DNA from: Rhynchospora pubera
Lineage: Eukaryota > Streptophyta > Magnoliopsida > Poales > Cyperaceae
DNA: 64,000 bases
Assembly: GCA_028095005.1 (NCBI GenBank)
Contig: CM051462.1
Span: forward strand, 170,385,955 to 170,449,954
Reading direction: 5' to 3'
Part shown: in pieces, positions 46,989 through 59,554 of the stretch
Position numbering within the stretch: position 1 is the stretch's first letter
How the letters are laid out: each line of letters begins with the position of its first letter
Translations under genes and position numbers: made by a program
Notes under the pieces: generated by a model
What the model saw: only the letters and a program-made list of their open reading frames with translations
Told to the model about the DNA's origin: nothing
Database searches by the model: none

Positions 46989-47366
46989 GGTTAGTTTGCA
47001 TCAATTTCTCTTATCATTCTCCACCAATTTCTTACATTTTACACATTTGGATTCCTAATCTGTCAACGCTAGCTGTCACAATTGCATTTTCTTCTAATTT
47101 TTTACTTTCTTTTCTTTTCGGCCCTTTTAACTTCTCTTCTTTTCTAATCGACCTGCATTTTCAAAGGCCCTTTTTCTTTAAAATTAACAAAATACCAAAT
47201 ATAAATCTATCAATTAAATTAAATTAAATAATTTTTATTAGATGCTGATACTTATTCCAACTGCTTTGCTTTGCTTTGTTAAAATACAAACTGTACGTTC
47301 GTTTACTTACGTTACCTTTTCAACTCCATTCATTCACACCTCTGCCTTATGCATTCAGTTTTTATA

Positions 47367-49511
47367 ATGGGATCAGAAGCTTTGCTTACAAATGCCATCC
47401 CAAAACCACAAAATATCGAAAATGTAGCAGCAGATAGTTCACAAATCAGTGAAAATGGACCACCAATTCAAAATTGTATAATGCATCAACTGATTGTCCA
47501 AGGGAACATACAAAATGGACACCACATTGAAAATGGCTCACTACATGAAAATGCTGACGGGTTCTCAGTCCGCCGTCTTCAATTATCTGACCATAAAAAG
47601 GGATTTGTTGAACTCCTTGGCCAACTCAGCCCCACACGGCCTCTCTCTCAAGAGGAATTTCAGGTTTGCTTTTTGCTACTGCTACTGCTAATGCTAATGC
47701 TGCTTTTCCATTTTTTCCCCCTTCCCCATAATGTTGTATAAGGAGGACCTAATGCACTTCAGTATTTATCTCGATTGAGAAAATTTTTCCATGCCAAAAT
47801 ACACATCTGATATTCATTACTGACAATAGTCAAATACCAATTTATTATAAGCACGCTTCTGAACTTGAATTGAACCATATAGATATTGATTTAATAATTC
47901 GCCTGAAAAACTGCCTTATAACCAGTATCATCCTTACTGTTTCAATTTTCATGTGAATATGTGTCACTATGTTGCAATTCTTTACCCTCAACAATGTGAT
48001 ATTGTCCTTGAGATGGACAGTGACTCCAGGGAATTTGTTGTACTAAATTGACCTGATGTTTCCTGACTTTATGAATAGAACATATCATTAATTATTTTTA
48101 CTGGTACATAGCTTAAATACTTCAAACTAATGTTCTTGGTGGTAAGTAAGCACTCTGCTTGGAAATTTACTTGTAGATATGTATTTGTAAAAATATATTT
48201 TTAATTACTGGTGCAATATCTATTACTTATGGCACTGATAATGAATTTCCAAGCTGAATGATTGTAGACAACAGTTCACTGATTGTTTTCTTTTTTCCTG
48301 GTAGAGAGATAAATTCCGTTGATGGATATGGTTTCCATTACACAGACTGCTTTAGTGCTAACTGTTGTCTATAATCATTTAAGATTCATGATTCTGATAT
48401 CTTACATTCCATCATTCTTGATTTAATCATGCACAAAATGGAAATGTGTATTGAGACCTTATCTCATGATTATTAGACAGTTAGACTCTACTTTGCTTGA
48501 ACATCCTGAGCACTTGTGCAAATCTTTCCTGGCAACTGATAGTTGTGCCCACTAAGCTCGATCTGGCACCACTTCTTTACCTTCTCCAGCTGGCATGGTC
48601 TACTTATTGCAGTTTTGCTCTAGTTATCGAGTCTTTGGACAGTTTACTGTTTTGGAGGGCTGTTAGTTCAGTCTCTTCAGCATTCCCCTAGTACTCACAA
48701 TATTGTGCCTGCATTGTGATCCCTTTCTTTTTTTTTCTTTTTTTTTTTTGTCACTTCTAACGACCTTATGGTGATTTCATCCAGTTGATTGTCTGCCATA
48801 TAAATTCAATTTCTACAATTGCGTAGGATTGAACTTGTCGCTATGAGAGTCACTTAAGTGGTATTTTTCATAAAGTCTCTATGGTCTTGAATGTGATATG
48901 TAATAATTCATAAACAATGAAAAAATAACTTGTTATCTAACTGTAAATTTATATTATGGTAATACAATTGATGGCAGAGATTCCTGAGATTTGGAAAATA
49001 AACATTATATCTGATTCTGTATTAGATATGTTTAGGTCTAGCGGTCTAGAGTGACCCTAATTAGGCTCAACTATCTCAGTTGCTAATAACTCCTAGTGCT
49101 TAATCTCATCGGCATTAATTGAATCTATTACTTATGGCACTGATAATGAATTTAACAGAAAGTAATTTCATATTTCAGGAGCGCTTTGCAGAGCTGGTAT
49201 CCATGGGTCCCGATCACCACATATGTGTGATTGAGGATCCTGTCTCATGCCAAGTCGTTGCCACTGGCAGCATATTCATAGAGAGGAAGTTCATCAGGGG
49301 ATGCAGCAAGGTGGGTCACATAGAGGATGTGGTGGTTGATAAGGGGGCCCGTGGCCTCCGCCTAGGCCACCGTGTGGTCAAACATCTCGTTGACCATGCA
49401 AAGGCCACAGGATGCTACAAGGTTGTTCTCTATTGCAAACCTGAGCTGAGGGAATTCTACCAGAAATGTGGCTTCATGGAAAAGAATGTCCAGATGGCAT
49501 TTTACTTTTGA
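47367..49511 (+). CDS. GNA1: Glucosamine-6-phosphate N-acetyltransferase
   Basis: Two coding exons, 47367-47663 and 49179-49511, with a 1.5-kb GT-AG intron; 209 residues. From about residue 65 (FSVRRLQLSDHKKGFVELL) it is the compact GNAT fold: GHIEDVVVDKGARGLRLG is the acetyl-CoA loop and YCKPELREFYQKCGF the C-terminal motif. The enzyme converts glucosamine-6-phosphate and acetyl-CoA to GlcNAc-6-phosphate on the route to UDP-GlcNAc. Plant GNA1 is usually about 150-165 residues; here a 60-residue polar, Asn/His-rich leader with echoing words (IQNGHHIENG, LHENADG) precedes the domain. An upstream in-frame ATG (47349) lies before a likely 5' UTR intron acceptor, so the start at 47367 is preferred. 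Confidence 0.92.
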
Positions 49512-49691
49512 GATCACAAATTTCAACTTCTGCTGTTTCTGGATATCTTAGTATATCTGGTAAGTAAAGGTCTCGTGGATTTGACTTTCTTTTTCTTTAA
49601 CTTTCCTTATGTTGAGAATAGTTGAGAAAAGGTAAAGGAAAGGGGAAAAAAGGATATAATGTACAATGACAGCCTGTACTGGTACATAATG

Positions 49692-50771
49692 GATGTTGGA
49701 TGGTACCAATATAGTGGATCCAAATCCTGTGTCGCGCAGTATACCGTGTAGCGCACAAGATGACAAAACTGCTAAGCCGTGGGTCCCACCTTAGTCAAGT
49801 TGGAAACTGAATTCTGGAGAAAGTTTGGTCTGGCACCTTATTTAGAATTATACTGAACTTTGGGTAATCACTTAAAGGGATTTGGGAATTGGGAGAGTGG
49901 GATTAGATAGGGACAATTGTTTCTTTCACATATGCCCTTTATTAGAACAAAATAAGCGGTTTATTAAGGTTTTAGTTTTCTAAAATTATCAAAACTGATA
50001 AGAATGCCATTAATTTGAATGTTTACTAAAAAATGATGTACAAAAATTCGACTTTCTGAGAAAGTTTGGCATGCTGACTTCGTTTCCGATGTTATTGTTT
50101 AAGAAAATAATATTTTCATTTATTCTAGATGAATCAGTAATCATTCAAAATGATTTCATATTAAAATTGTCTGAGTATGAAAATCTATTATCGTTCAATT
50201 TTCTAAAGTTTCAACATTATTTTATTTGCAGTCAATTGTTAATTTGAAATTGTATGCTTGCTAATTAAAAATTTTAGTCATGTAAAACTAGTTGAGTTTA
50301 ATATAGGTTGTAGCAGATGATTTGCATAGCTGTATAATGTAAGAACATTAATTAGATTAAATATAGGTTTACAGAATAAGAGAAACATTTTAAAATTTTA
50401 TTTTATGATGCATGAATGTAATTTTAGTTGCATGCATGAATGCATGTAAGTATTAGGATTGAAAAAATATTTTTTTTAGAAACACTAGGCAGTAGCTACC
50501 TAGTAAGTATTTGGATGAATAATGTGCCAAACCAAACTTTCTCAGAAGGAATTCAATTTCCAAAAGGTCTCAAGTCCCATGTGATAATTCAAAGTTCAAA
50601 CGCAATATAAATAAGGTGCCAAACGAAACTTTCTCAGGAATTCAGTTTCCACTTTCCGGCTTGGCTAAGGTGGGACCCATGGCTTAGCAGTTTTGTCATT
50701 TTGTGAGCTACACGGTATATTGCGCGACACAGGATTTGAATCCCAATATAGTACTTGTACCATCTGACATC
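49692..50771. mobile_element. Foldback (Mutator-like?) element downstream of GNA1
   Basis: Left arm (from GATGTTGGATGGTACCA, through TCCAAATCCTGTGTCGCGCA and GACAAAACTGCTAAGCC) and right arm (its inverse, from GGCTTAGCAGTTTTGTCATT to CATCTGACATC) match over about 150-190 bp. Flanks TACATAATG and TACAATAATG would be a 9-bp target duplication with one indel. The right arm has a second partial copy of its inner part (ACTTTCTCAG at about 50541 and 50630). No coding capacity. Confidence 0.65.
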
Positions 50772-50781
50772 TACAATAATG

Positions 50782-51589
50782 TTCACATCATTTTGCTCAT
50801 CCATTCAGCATATTTGATTTTTTTTTCGGATTATATTAAATAGCTTTTGATTTCATAGTGAATTTATCTTAGTGATGTTTTTGGAGGTAGGAGGTAGATC
50901 TCAGGTATTGCAACTGCATTCATCTGGTATGAAAATTTCTGTTAGATCTCAAGTAACTGCAAATTTTTAATATTATTAATTTTAGAATACTTCTTTCAGG
51001 TTGAGATCTAATACGATGATATGATGCTAAGACTTATGATGCAATGGGCTGTCAAAATGAATGTCAGGTGTGGAAATGCAGATCTTGAATTGGAGATGAG
51101 CATTATCTATTTTTTGCAGAATAATGGGTGGCTGTCCTTGCTACTTTGAGTTTGCTAACATGAGTTACTGTTTTCTTCTTTTGTTAAGCAAGGAGATAAA
51201 AGAGTGGCTATTATAGTATAGTGTAGGTTTAATAGGATATTTTGGATTTGTGCTGAAATGTGGTGGTTAATTCTGTATTTCTGTTCAACTTTTGTGTTTT
51301 GAGACTTATGGTACCGTCAAGTCCAGAAATTAGTAGTAACTTTTCTTATTCCTATAATATAAAGTCGGCTTTATATAGTTTTCCTTTAAATTCATTCTCT
51401 TGCCCTTCTGCTCAAGTTATATTATATTTATAGCCCTTAAAAAGTTTACTTGAATTTTGCCATTGCACTTGAAACATCTTGTTCATGAACTATTACTATT
51501 GTAATCTAATAGTTGTGTCAATTTGAATCATATTTATTTTTATAAAAATTAAAACTGTAATTTATAAAGAAAAATTATAAACATGTTGA
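50782..51589. other. Intergenic between GNA1 and the DUF3326 gene
   Basis: No gene or clear repeat seen. Confidence 0.4.
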
Positions 51590-51740
51590 AAATTTCAGTC
51601 CATTTTCGTATTCCATTCATTTCCATTTCCGTTCCATTTTCAGAAATAAAACTGATATTTTTTATTTTGTTTAACGTTCTGTTTGGACGGAACGGAATAG
51701 AAACGTTCGAAACGTAACAAAATTGTCAGGTATAAATAGG
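51590..51740. mobile_element. GGAACGGAACG-family fragment, 5' flank of the DUF3326 gene
   Basis: CCATTTCCGTTCCATTTTC, TTAACGTTCTGTTTGGACGG and GGAACGGAATAGAAACG match the family; it ends near TTGTCAGGTATA, a worn version of TTTGACAGGTCTA. It stops about 240 bp before the start codon. Confidence 0.5.
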
Positions 51741-51979
51741 TGATGTAAAATATAGAAACTCTACTGGGCCCAATTAAAAGTTGACTGGGCCTATCTTACT
51801 CTCGTTGACGTTCTTTACTTATCCGAAATAGAGAAATGAGTCTGAGGTCTGAGGACTGAGGACTGAGGGTGAGGGAGGGAGCTGCATGCCTGCATCCCTG
51901 GCTGGCGCGCCTGAACCCAAAGTCCCAAACCCTGCACGGCTGCTCCTCTGTCTCAATATCTCATATTCATTCTCATGTG

Positions 51980-54900
51980 ATGGCGCTCTCTTACTCTTAC
52001 TCTTACGGCCGTCCGCCCTCCAACTCCTACCCTCTCCCTCTCAGGCTGAGGCGCTCTCCTACTTGCTCACTCCATGCTCATGCTCATTCTCAGTCCAAGG
52101 TTCGTACAAAAGACACACCTACCTATTCACTTATACCTTCATCCCCCAAAGTCCAACACACGTGGCCAAATTCTGGCTCTTTATTTCATTGTAGTTCAGG
52201 AGGCCATACACAACTGTCCTGATTGTGCCAACCGGAGTTGGCGCGTCCATTGGAGGTTTTGCCGGTGATGCTCTCCCTGTCGCACGAGCTCTTGCAACAG
52301 TCGCCGATTGCGTCATTTCGCATCCCAATGTAACTTTCTATCTATTTCTATCTCTATCTCTATCTCACACTGCACACTATCAGCATGGCATGTGGACACT
52401 ACCAATTTAATTATTTACATTTACATGATGATATATAGGTTCTAAATGCAGCTATGCTATATTGGCCCATGCCCAATGTGCTCTATGTTGAGGGTTATGC
52501 TCTTGATAGGTTCGCTCAAGGCCTCTGGGCTCTTCAACCTGTTCACCAAAACAAGGTCATTTCAATTTTACATCCAAATGCTTTCAAAAGTGTCACTTGC
52601 TGCCAGATTTGCCCCTCTAAGTTTCCATATCCTGAAATATAGATATATGAGAATGATTGTCAGTTCTCATGTGGTTTCAACTTACTATTCTTTTACAGTT
52701 TATGGTGCAAATTAAAATAAAGATTCCATTGTTGAAACATGCCTGTAGGTAGGCTTGGTATTGGATGCAGGTATTGAAGAAGATCTCAGATTGCGTCAAC
52801 TACAGGTTGCAGATGCCGCTCGGGCCTCACTGGGCTTACCAATCATTGAGTACATAGTCACTGATTCTCCTCTGAAGGTTCAATGTGAAGCCTCATATCA
52901 CATTTGAATGTTAAACTTCCTTTGTTAGCACTTGTTGACAATTCCTTTTCATTGCATATACTGTCCAAACATAAGCTAATTGCGATGGTATAGACACATT
53001 TTCTTAATCATTCTCTATGCAGCCAACAACTTGATAAGCACAAATTGAACACAACCAAGGGAAGTAAAACCTTAAAACTTCTGTTAATATGGAATGTATG
53101 CACTTGACTTAGTAGATGCCTACATGGTGTTATTTGCAATAAACAACCCGAATATATGCACTTAACTTAAATAAGGAGTTGTATCTTGCAAGAATATCGA
53201 ACTAATGCTAACTATTTTCTGTAGATTGAAACATGGTTTCACCCCAAATGTGGCAATTCAACTGGGAGGGTAAAAAATATCGATTCATTGTTACGGGCTG
53301 TTAATTCGTTAGTAAACCATACTGATGTAAATGCAATTGCGGTGGTGGCAAGGTTCCCAGATGATGATTCAGATGATTTTGAAACTTACCGTCAGGGAAA
53401 GGTAAGTTTTAATCAAATATTTTGAGAGTAAACTGTTATATGATTGTTTTCCTGAACCATCCTATCTTATTTATTCTGTTTAGATTCTTTTAGTTGCATA
53501 TACAATCCGTCCCCATGTGTCATATTTTTTATTCCTTGCAATATATCTGACCTTCTTACTAAAAACAAAGTACATTGGATTTAATATTGCTTTACATGGT
53601 TGGATGCTGCTGTGAATCTTCGAAGCGATTCGAGTAAAAATGAACAGTTTGGTCTATTTTTAGTCATTTTCCACATCATTTAAAATTGTTCTTAGCCCTT
53701 CGGTAGATGCAAGCATCAGAAATATGGTGTGTCATTATGTTAAATAATAAAATATTTGTTTGATTTGTGACAACTTCTGTATATTAATTTAAACCAAAAG
53801 AAACCATGGATGTGTCCTTAAAACTTAAAGGTATTGAAATTGTCTTGTTTCAGTCTCTGAAGTTTCATCCCTGTTCCAAATAGGTCCAACTGCCAGTATA
53901 TGTTAGAAGAATAAAATATTTGTTGCAAAAATTAATGTCAACAGGACATTGAAAGTAACATGGATAAAATTATGCTGTTCAGGGGATCAGTGATAAATAA
54001 ATGCTAATGTAACCATACATGCCATCTAAACTTAATGACATAGATAACATATTTTTCATCTATATCATAGCTTTAGCTAATCTAATAATGTCCAGCATCT
54101 ATATCGATTATAACTGTTGTCAAACCATGTCACAAATATATTTGACTTGACGTATGTTTCCTTGTTCCAACCATTTGAGCATCCACATCATCAAATTAGT
54201 AAGAAACCATGATGACATAAATTTTTTGAAGGTTCATGTTGACATAATTTGACCAACCATTTAACAATTTACATAGTAAAACTAATTTGTTACAAATTGG
54301 AAGCTTTAGCAACCAATACAGAAACTTCTATTGGAATAAGGTGATACTTTGAGGAACATTTGTCTAACTTACTCTTAGCGATATCGTGCTTAATTAGTTC
54401 TAGTGATGTAGGGTGTGGATTTGTTGGCTGGTGTAGAGGCGATAATTAGCCATTCAATAGTGGAAGAATTCAAAATTCCAGCAGCACATGCACCAGCAAA
54501 TTTACCATTTCCCCCTTCAGCATTGCTCTCTCCTAAATCTGCCGCAGAAGAGGTAAATGCACTGCTATCTTCTCAGGCTAAGTACCAAGACATGATTTGG
54601 ATTAGTTTAATATTTTTGTTTCTAATTGATGCATTTTTAATTTCCAGATCTTGAACAAGGATCTAAACATTAATTGGAATTAGTTCCAACCTGAAAATGT
54701 ACTGGTTTTGAAATACCCATGCTCTGGCAAATCAAATAACACTCTTTTAACTCCATGATTATTTTTCCTCTTACAAAAGATAGCATACACATTAAATTAC
54801 TCTTTTTTAATCTTTGTCTTCATAATAGCACTCTTTTAACTCCACAAATATTTATCCTCTTACAAAAGATAGGATATACATTCCTTCCTTGTGTGCTAGC

Positions 54901-55731
54901 TGGGTTGAGTAATGCACCACAATATGTCACACAACCCCGAGCTTTTGTGAATGGGTCTGTTGTGGCTGATGATGTAGATAGCGTGGTGCTTCCAGCTGAT
55001 GCATGTGGTGGTGATGCGACTCTTGCATTTTCCAAAAGCAAGAGACCAAATAAGGTACCAAATATTTTGTGTTATGTTCATCTTTTATTTACTAAATGTT
55101 TTGCTTTTGTGTTTCATTGCTGTTTTTACTGTTGATTCTATTATTAAATTGCTCACTATTACAAAGTATTTACTAAATCTTTTATTTACATTTTACAAAG
55201 TATGATGATAGCATTGTCATACTATAAACAGTGCAGACCTGATGCTGAAGAGTGGATATTAACCCTCTAAATCTTTTAATTACTAGACTAAATGTTAGTC
55301 TCCAAGGAAGAAAGAAAAGTTTCAGTACCCTTTACTAATATTCTATTTACTTATTCATTCAATTCTCATATTATTTTATTTTCAGCCACTGATAATTACA
55401 GTAGAGGAGAACAAAACAGTTCTAGATGATACACCAAATAAGCTTGGTATCAAAACGGTATGCATTACGATGTTGAAAACTTACTGGCATATTGTTTTGT
55501 GCTTTGTTGAAACAATTTAAATATCCCATGCTTTATTGCTTTATGTTCCAGATGAAGGTAAATAACTACTGGGAAGCTATAGGGGTTATTGCTGCTCACA
55601 AAGCTGGTATTGACCCAAAATCTCTCAGAAAAGATGCTATTGATAATCTTCAGAACCCTTCTCAATTGTATAACCCGATTAGGGATATCTCTACTAATGG
55701 AAAAGGACATTATCATAAGGTCTGTGTATAG
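51980..55731 (+). CDS. DUF3326 family protein, probable plastid protein of unknown function
   Basis: Nine exons: 51980-52099, 52195-52329, 52439-52555, 52749-52877, 53225-53401, 54412-54552, 54869-55054, 55386-55457, 55552-55731; GT-AG introns; 418 residues. The first exon is a Ser/Arg-rich leader (MALSYSYSYGRPPSNSYPLP) resembling a plastid transit peptide. The body is the family found in plants and cyanobacteria: VLIVPTGVGASIGGFAGDAL, AMLYWPMPNVLYVEGYALDR, GLVLDAGIEEDLRLR, AVVARFPDDD, GVEAIISH, FLPCVLAGLSNAPQ, LPADACGGDATLAFS, TVEENKTVLDD, NYWEAIGVIAAHKAG. No biochemical function is established for it as far as I know. All nine exons are multiples of three. The exon 2 start was set at 52195 because the AG at 52198-52199 would break the frame. 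The last exon could continue past a GT at 55716, but a stop follows in frame. Confidence 0.9.
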
Positions 55732-56577
55732 TAACTTCAAGAAACTTCAACCCAAATATAGAATGGTAGTTTTCTGTCAGACGTCAGCAATCTTACCTGC
55801 TGAGACAAGTAGGCAAGTAGCCATGCCATTGCACTATCAGAAACATCTCATTGTTAACAAGATCGAGTTCTGTTAGAAAGCACTTCGTGGTTGTATTGCA
55901 TAGATGCAGCATTGCAGTGCATCAACTAATTATCATTGCACATGGTGGTTCTGTTATAATGTATTGATGTGACAAGTAAAAACATGGATGTCCGACCTGT
56001 TGTTACCTTATAGTGAATGTGATTTTTTTGGCACCGTGTTTGATAAACCACGTGTTAACTTACTCCTAAGAGATGAAATTGTGTTTTAGATTTAAGCATG
56101 CTCTTCGCCAGGTCTGAACTCTCAGCTGTGGCTAATTGTGAGTATTTTGCTAACTTTTTCTTCTGATTGGTTTTAGAAAATCAGATGCAAGTTTGATAGA
56201 ACTGTATAATATTCATGTAACATTAGCTCTGAATAATCTAAACATGAGATCAATAAAACTTTGATTTGTTCTTTTGGTGCTGCTACAAACGTTTGCTGGT
56301 CCCTAAGGAATTTCACGATATTTTTCTTTTCTGAAAAGGCAAAACCATATGATCTCATTTAAGCGAGTTCATAACTCAGGTGCACATATTTATGTGAGTG
56401 AAAGGATTCATTCCGTTCTTGGACATTAAACAAATGTTTAAATAAATATATAGATAAAGCAGTAAAATTTCACCTTGCTTTCAGTTCTTGGCATTTTAAA
56501 CCTAATAAATGCATTCCGCCTGATTATGTGCCTTTTGTCTTTCGTTCTACGGAATTGCTTTCCGTCGTCCACTCTCA
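55732..56577. other. 3' flank of the DUF3326 gene, no gene
   Basis: AT-rich UTR-like and intergenic DNA; short frames without recognisable content. Confidence 0.4.
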
Positions 56578-57597
56578 AGTATCATCCCCATCATCCGCCT
56601 CTTGATTCACTCACGTGTCGGACTTAGATTCCGTCACGTGCTAGCACTTAGCAGTTTTTTTTAAAATTAGTTAGTTAATTCTTTCCTCTTTCGTGTTATT
56701 TCCATCATATCCATCATCCGCTCTTCTTCTGCGTTCGATCGATCGCTCTTGTGTTCGCTTCTTCGATTGAATTTTCTTGCTTCAACTCACGCAAATCGAT
56801 CTTATCTTCTTCTTCTATGCCAATCTGAAACGATCGCTCTTGTGTTCGTCTTCTTCGCGTGATTGAAGTTGTTCTCCGATCGATCTTGTTTTCTCCGACG
56901 ATCTGAGACGATATGGGAATTGGAATGGGGATTTTAGATACGTAATAACGAATTATTCATGATTGATGCAATTTATTCAATTTTATCTTTTTTTTTTTTT
57001 ATTATTTTAGCGATTTAGTTATTCTAGCTGATATACTATTATTCTTTTCGAATTTGAGATTTTGTTTTCGAATTTTGATATCTTATTTGAATTTGCTCAT
57101 AGTTAGGCTCGTTAACTAATACTATTGAGTAATATTTAATACAACAAGTACGATTATACTATCACGCAACATAATTGATTATCTGCCGTGATTGAAAATT
57201 TTAATTTTTCAGTTCTGAAAAATTTTGCAAACAATGATTATAATTAATCTAGCTATAGTATTAACTAGAACTGTTAATTTATTGACTAGCACAGTTAGAC
57301 GTATGAATTAGAACAGTTAGACATATTTGTCTAAAATGTAACCGTTAGCTTATTGACTAGAATAGTGAGCTATTCGTGTAAAAAGAAAACTGGAACAAGT
57401 AAGTATATTGAATAGAACAGTTAGACATATTAGTTTATTGACTATAACAGTGAGTTGTTCATGTAAGAAAAAAACTTAATCAACTAACTGTATTAACTAG
57501 AACATTTAGCTTATTTACTATACCACATAACCTTATTAACTAGAACACTTAGAGATTTTTTACCTGACAGCTACAATTACAATATTTTTTCTTTGTC

Positions 57598-59390
57598 AGA
57601 TACAATTATTGTGGATCCACCCTTTTTGGAGGCACCTATTGTTGAACCGACTGATATTGATTCTTCCACACTTCTTTGCATTCCAATTTCTCCAATGAAT
57701 AATCTGATTGATCAATGATATTACTTTTTACTTTGATGGTTAATATATTGTCCCGTTTATAAAACGCATAAGAAGCCTTCTTACCCGTTTATAAAATGCG
57801 CTAGAGAGGAGAGATTCGCAATGGTCATTTCAACCAAACTTTAGTCATTTCAATCAAACTTTAGTCATTTACCAACAGGTCTATAATTTTGTGAATTTAT
57901 AACCGCGTTATTCGAAGTTATATAAGACTATACCTTATCGCCGAATTGAAATCGTCCACAACAGATTATCTCTTCCATTTTAAAAATCTATCAATCAAAT
58001 CCAAAAATGTCTACAATTACAATATATGTCAACCAATGTCCAACTTTTCGTGCTTCTTACTTCCACATCGGTTGTAGTATGCATACCACATATGCTGATA
58101 TTCGAAATGAATTATACAGCAGGCTACAGATTTTAGAAACCTAGTACATTTTGAATATCCACGGTCGTTACAATGATATAGTAAATGGGAGATATGAATC
58201 TCTATTTCTTCCTGTAAATTCTGAAGATCAATGGCGCCTTTTTTACCACGAGACATTCGAGACGAGAGGACTACCCATTATTGAGTTGCATGTTGATTTC
58301 ATCCCTGTATATATGGCACGGGACCAAATCTGAACCTAACACCCCTTGATGAGCACAATAGCAGTGAGCCAAACACTACCTTAAACCTTATGTGTGGCCA
58401 GCAATCCACCCCTTACCAATACACTGGCGAACAGTCCGTTCCTACGCAAGACAATAACACATCAGGAGATGAAGTCGAGGTTGTCGATGGTGATGAAGAT
58501 GAGGGTCCAACGACTTACTCCGACAATCCTACCGGAGAAGAATATACCGATGTGGAGGACTTCTCCGAGAGAGAAGTGCCTTTCTATAATTCATGCACCT
58601 GTGGTGGAGCCATATACAGTTAGCTTGTTACAGCTGGACTATGCACATTCTATTTCTCGTATGGATGTTGACCAGCCTAGTACAACTCTACATAATGCTT
58701 CAGTTGTTAACTATGGTAAATATCTCTTCGATTTCCATTATATACATTAACTGCTTTACAAAGAATTATTATTTCAATATTATTTTTCTTTCATATGTTT
58801 TGACAGATACAATTCTTGTGGACCAACCTATTCTGGGTGCACCTCTTGTCAAGGCACCTATACTGCAGTCAACTATTGAGGAGCATACTAAAATACATCA
58901 CAGTTATTACTTTTTCATTTATTTATTTTTTAAATATTTTTTTATTTTCTTTTTAATATGTGGTTTTTCTCTGATGGTTAATATATATGTTGTACAGATT
59001 AGGTCTCCTTGTAAACAAACAAATTCAGGTTAAAATTCAATTTTTCTAGTAACTCTCAAAAGGAATTCTTTAAGTGGAAACTTTGATTGAGTAAGTACCA
59101 CAATTACAAATATTAATTTATGATCAATTTTTGACTCCAAACTTTTATTTTTGAGGTCGCCTAATTTTGTAATAACAAAACTAGAACAATTAGACTATTT
59201 ACTAGAATAGTTAGACATTTTAATTAGATCAGTTACACATTTTTAACTTCATAATTATAATATTATTTATCTTTCATATGTTATGACAGATACAATGCCT
59301 TTGGCCCCACCTATTCTTGATGCAGCTCTTGCGAAGGCACCTATACTGCAGGCAACTACTGACGAGCCTACCGAAATGGATATGTGTTCT
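57598..59390 (+). repeat. Triplicated exon-plus-intron unit
   Basis: Three segments, at about 57598-57660, 58808-58897 and 59290-59385, each start ATACAAT just after a splice-acceptor-like TGTCAG or TGACAG. They translate alike: TIIVDPPFLEAPIVEP, TILVDQPILGAPLVKAPILQ, TMPLAPPILDAALAKAPILQ. The preceding T-rich intron ends (TTTCATATGTTTTGACAG versus TTTCATATGTTATGACAG) are also shared, so exon and intron were duplicated together. Confidence 0.7.
58007..58623 (+). pseudogene. Mutator-like transposase N-terminal remnant (tentative)
   Basis: From ATG 58007 the frame MSTITIYVNQCPTF... runs 45 codons to a TAG (58142). It then continues in the same frame to 58333 (NGRYESLFLPVNSEDQWRLF, then GLPIIELHVDFIPVY). 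This resembles the N-terminal domain that precedes MuDR-type transposases in plants (short beta-rich block with 'W..F' and 'ELYV' strands). A frameshift leads into an acidic stretch (EVEVVDGDEDEGPTTYSDN, 58390-58623), also usual there. No DDE catalytic domain was found downstream. The family call is inference. Confidence 0.4.
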
Positions 59391-59554
59391 TAGTTCAATT
59401 ACATTTTAGAAATTTATCTTTAAGTTGTTCATCTAAGTAGAGTATGAGAACTAATATGCATAGTAACTAGAACTATTATTTTAAATGTCCTAGTCAACAG
59501 TTGACTGTTCAGTAGTTTCTATACAGAAAAAAAAATAATTTACTTATTATTGAG

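Noticed and set aside
51869..51979. Upstream in-frame extension of the DUF3326 frame
   Set aside because: The extension is not transit-peptide-like and the ATG at 51980 begins the Ser/Arg-rich leader expected of this family.
52074..52268. Alternative DUF3326 start at 52074
   Set aside because: It would need the second exon 2 acceptor and lose the transit-peptide-like leader; the model from 51980 with acceptor 52195 keeps both.
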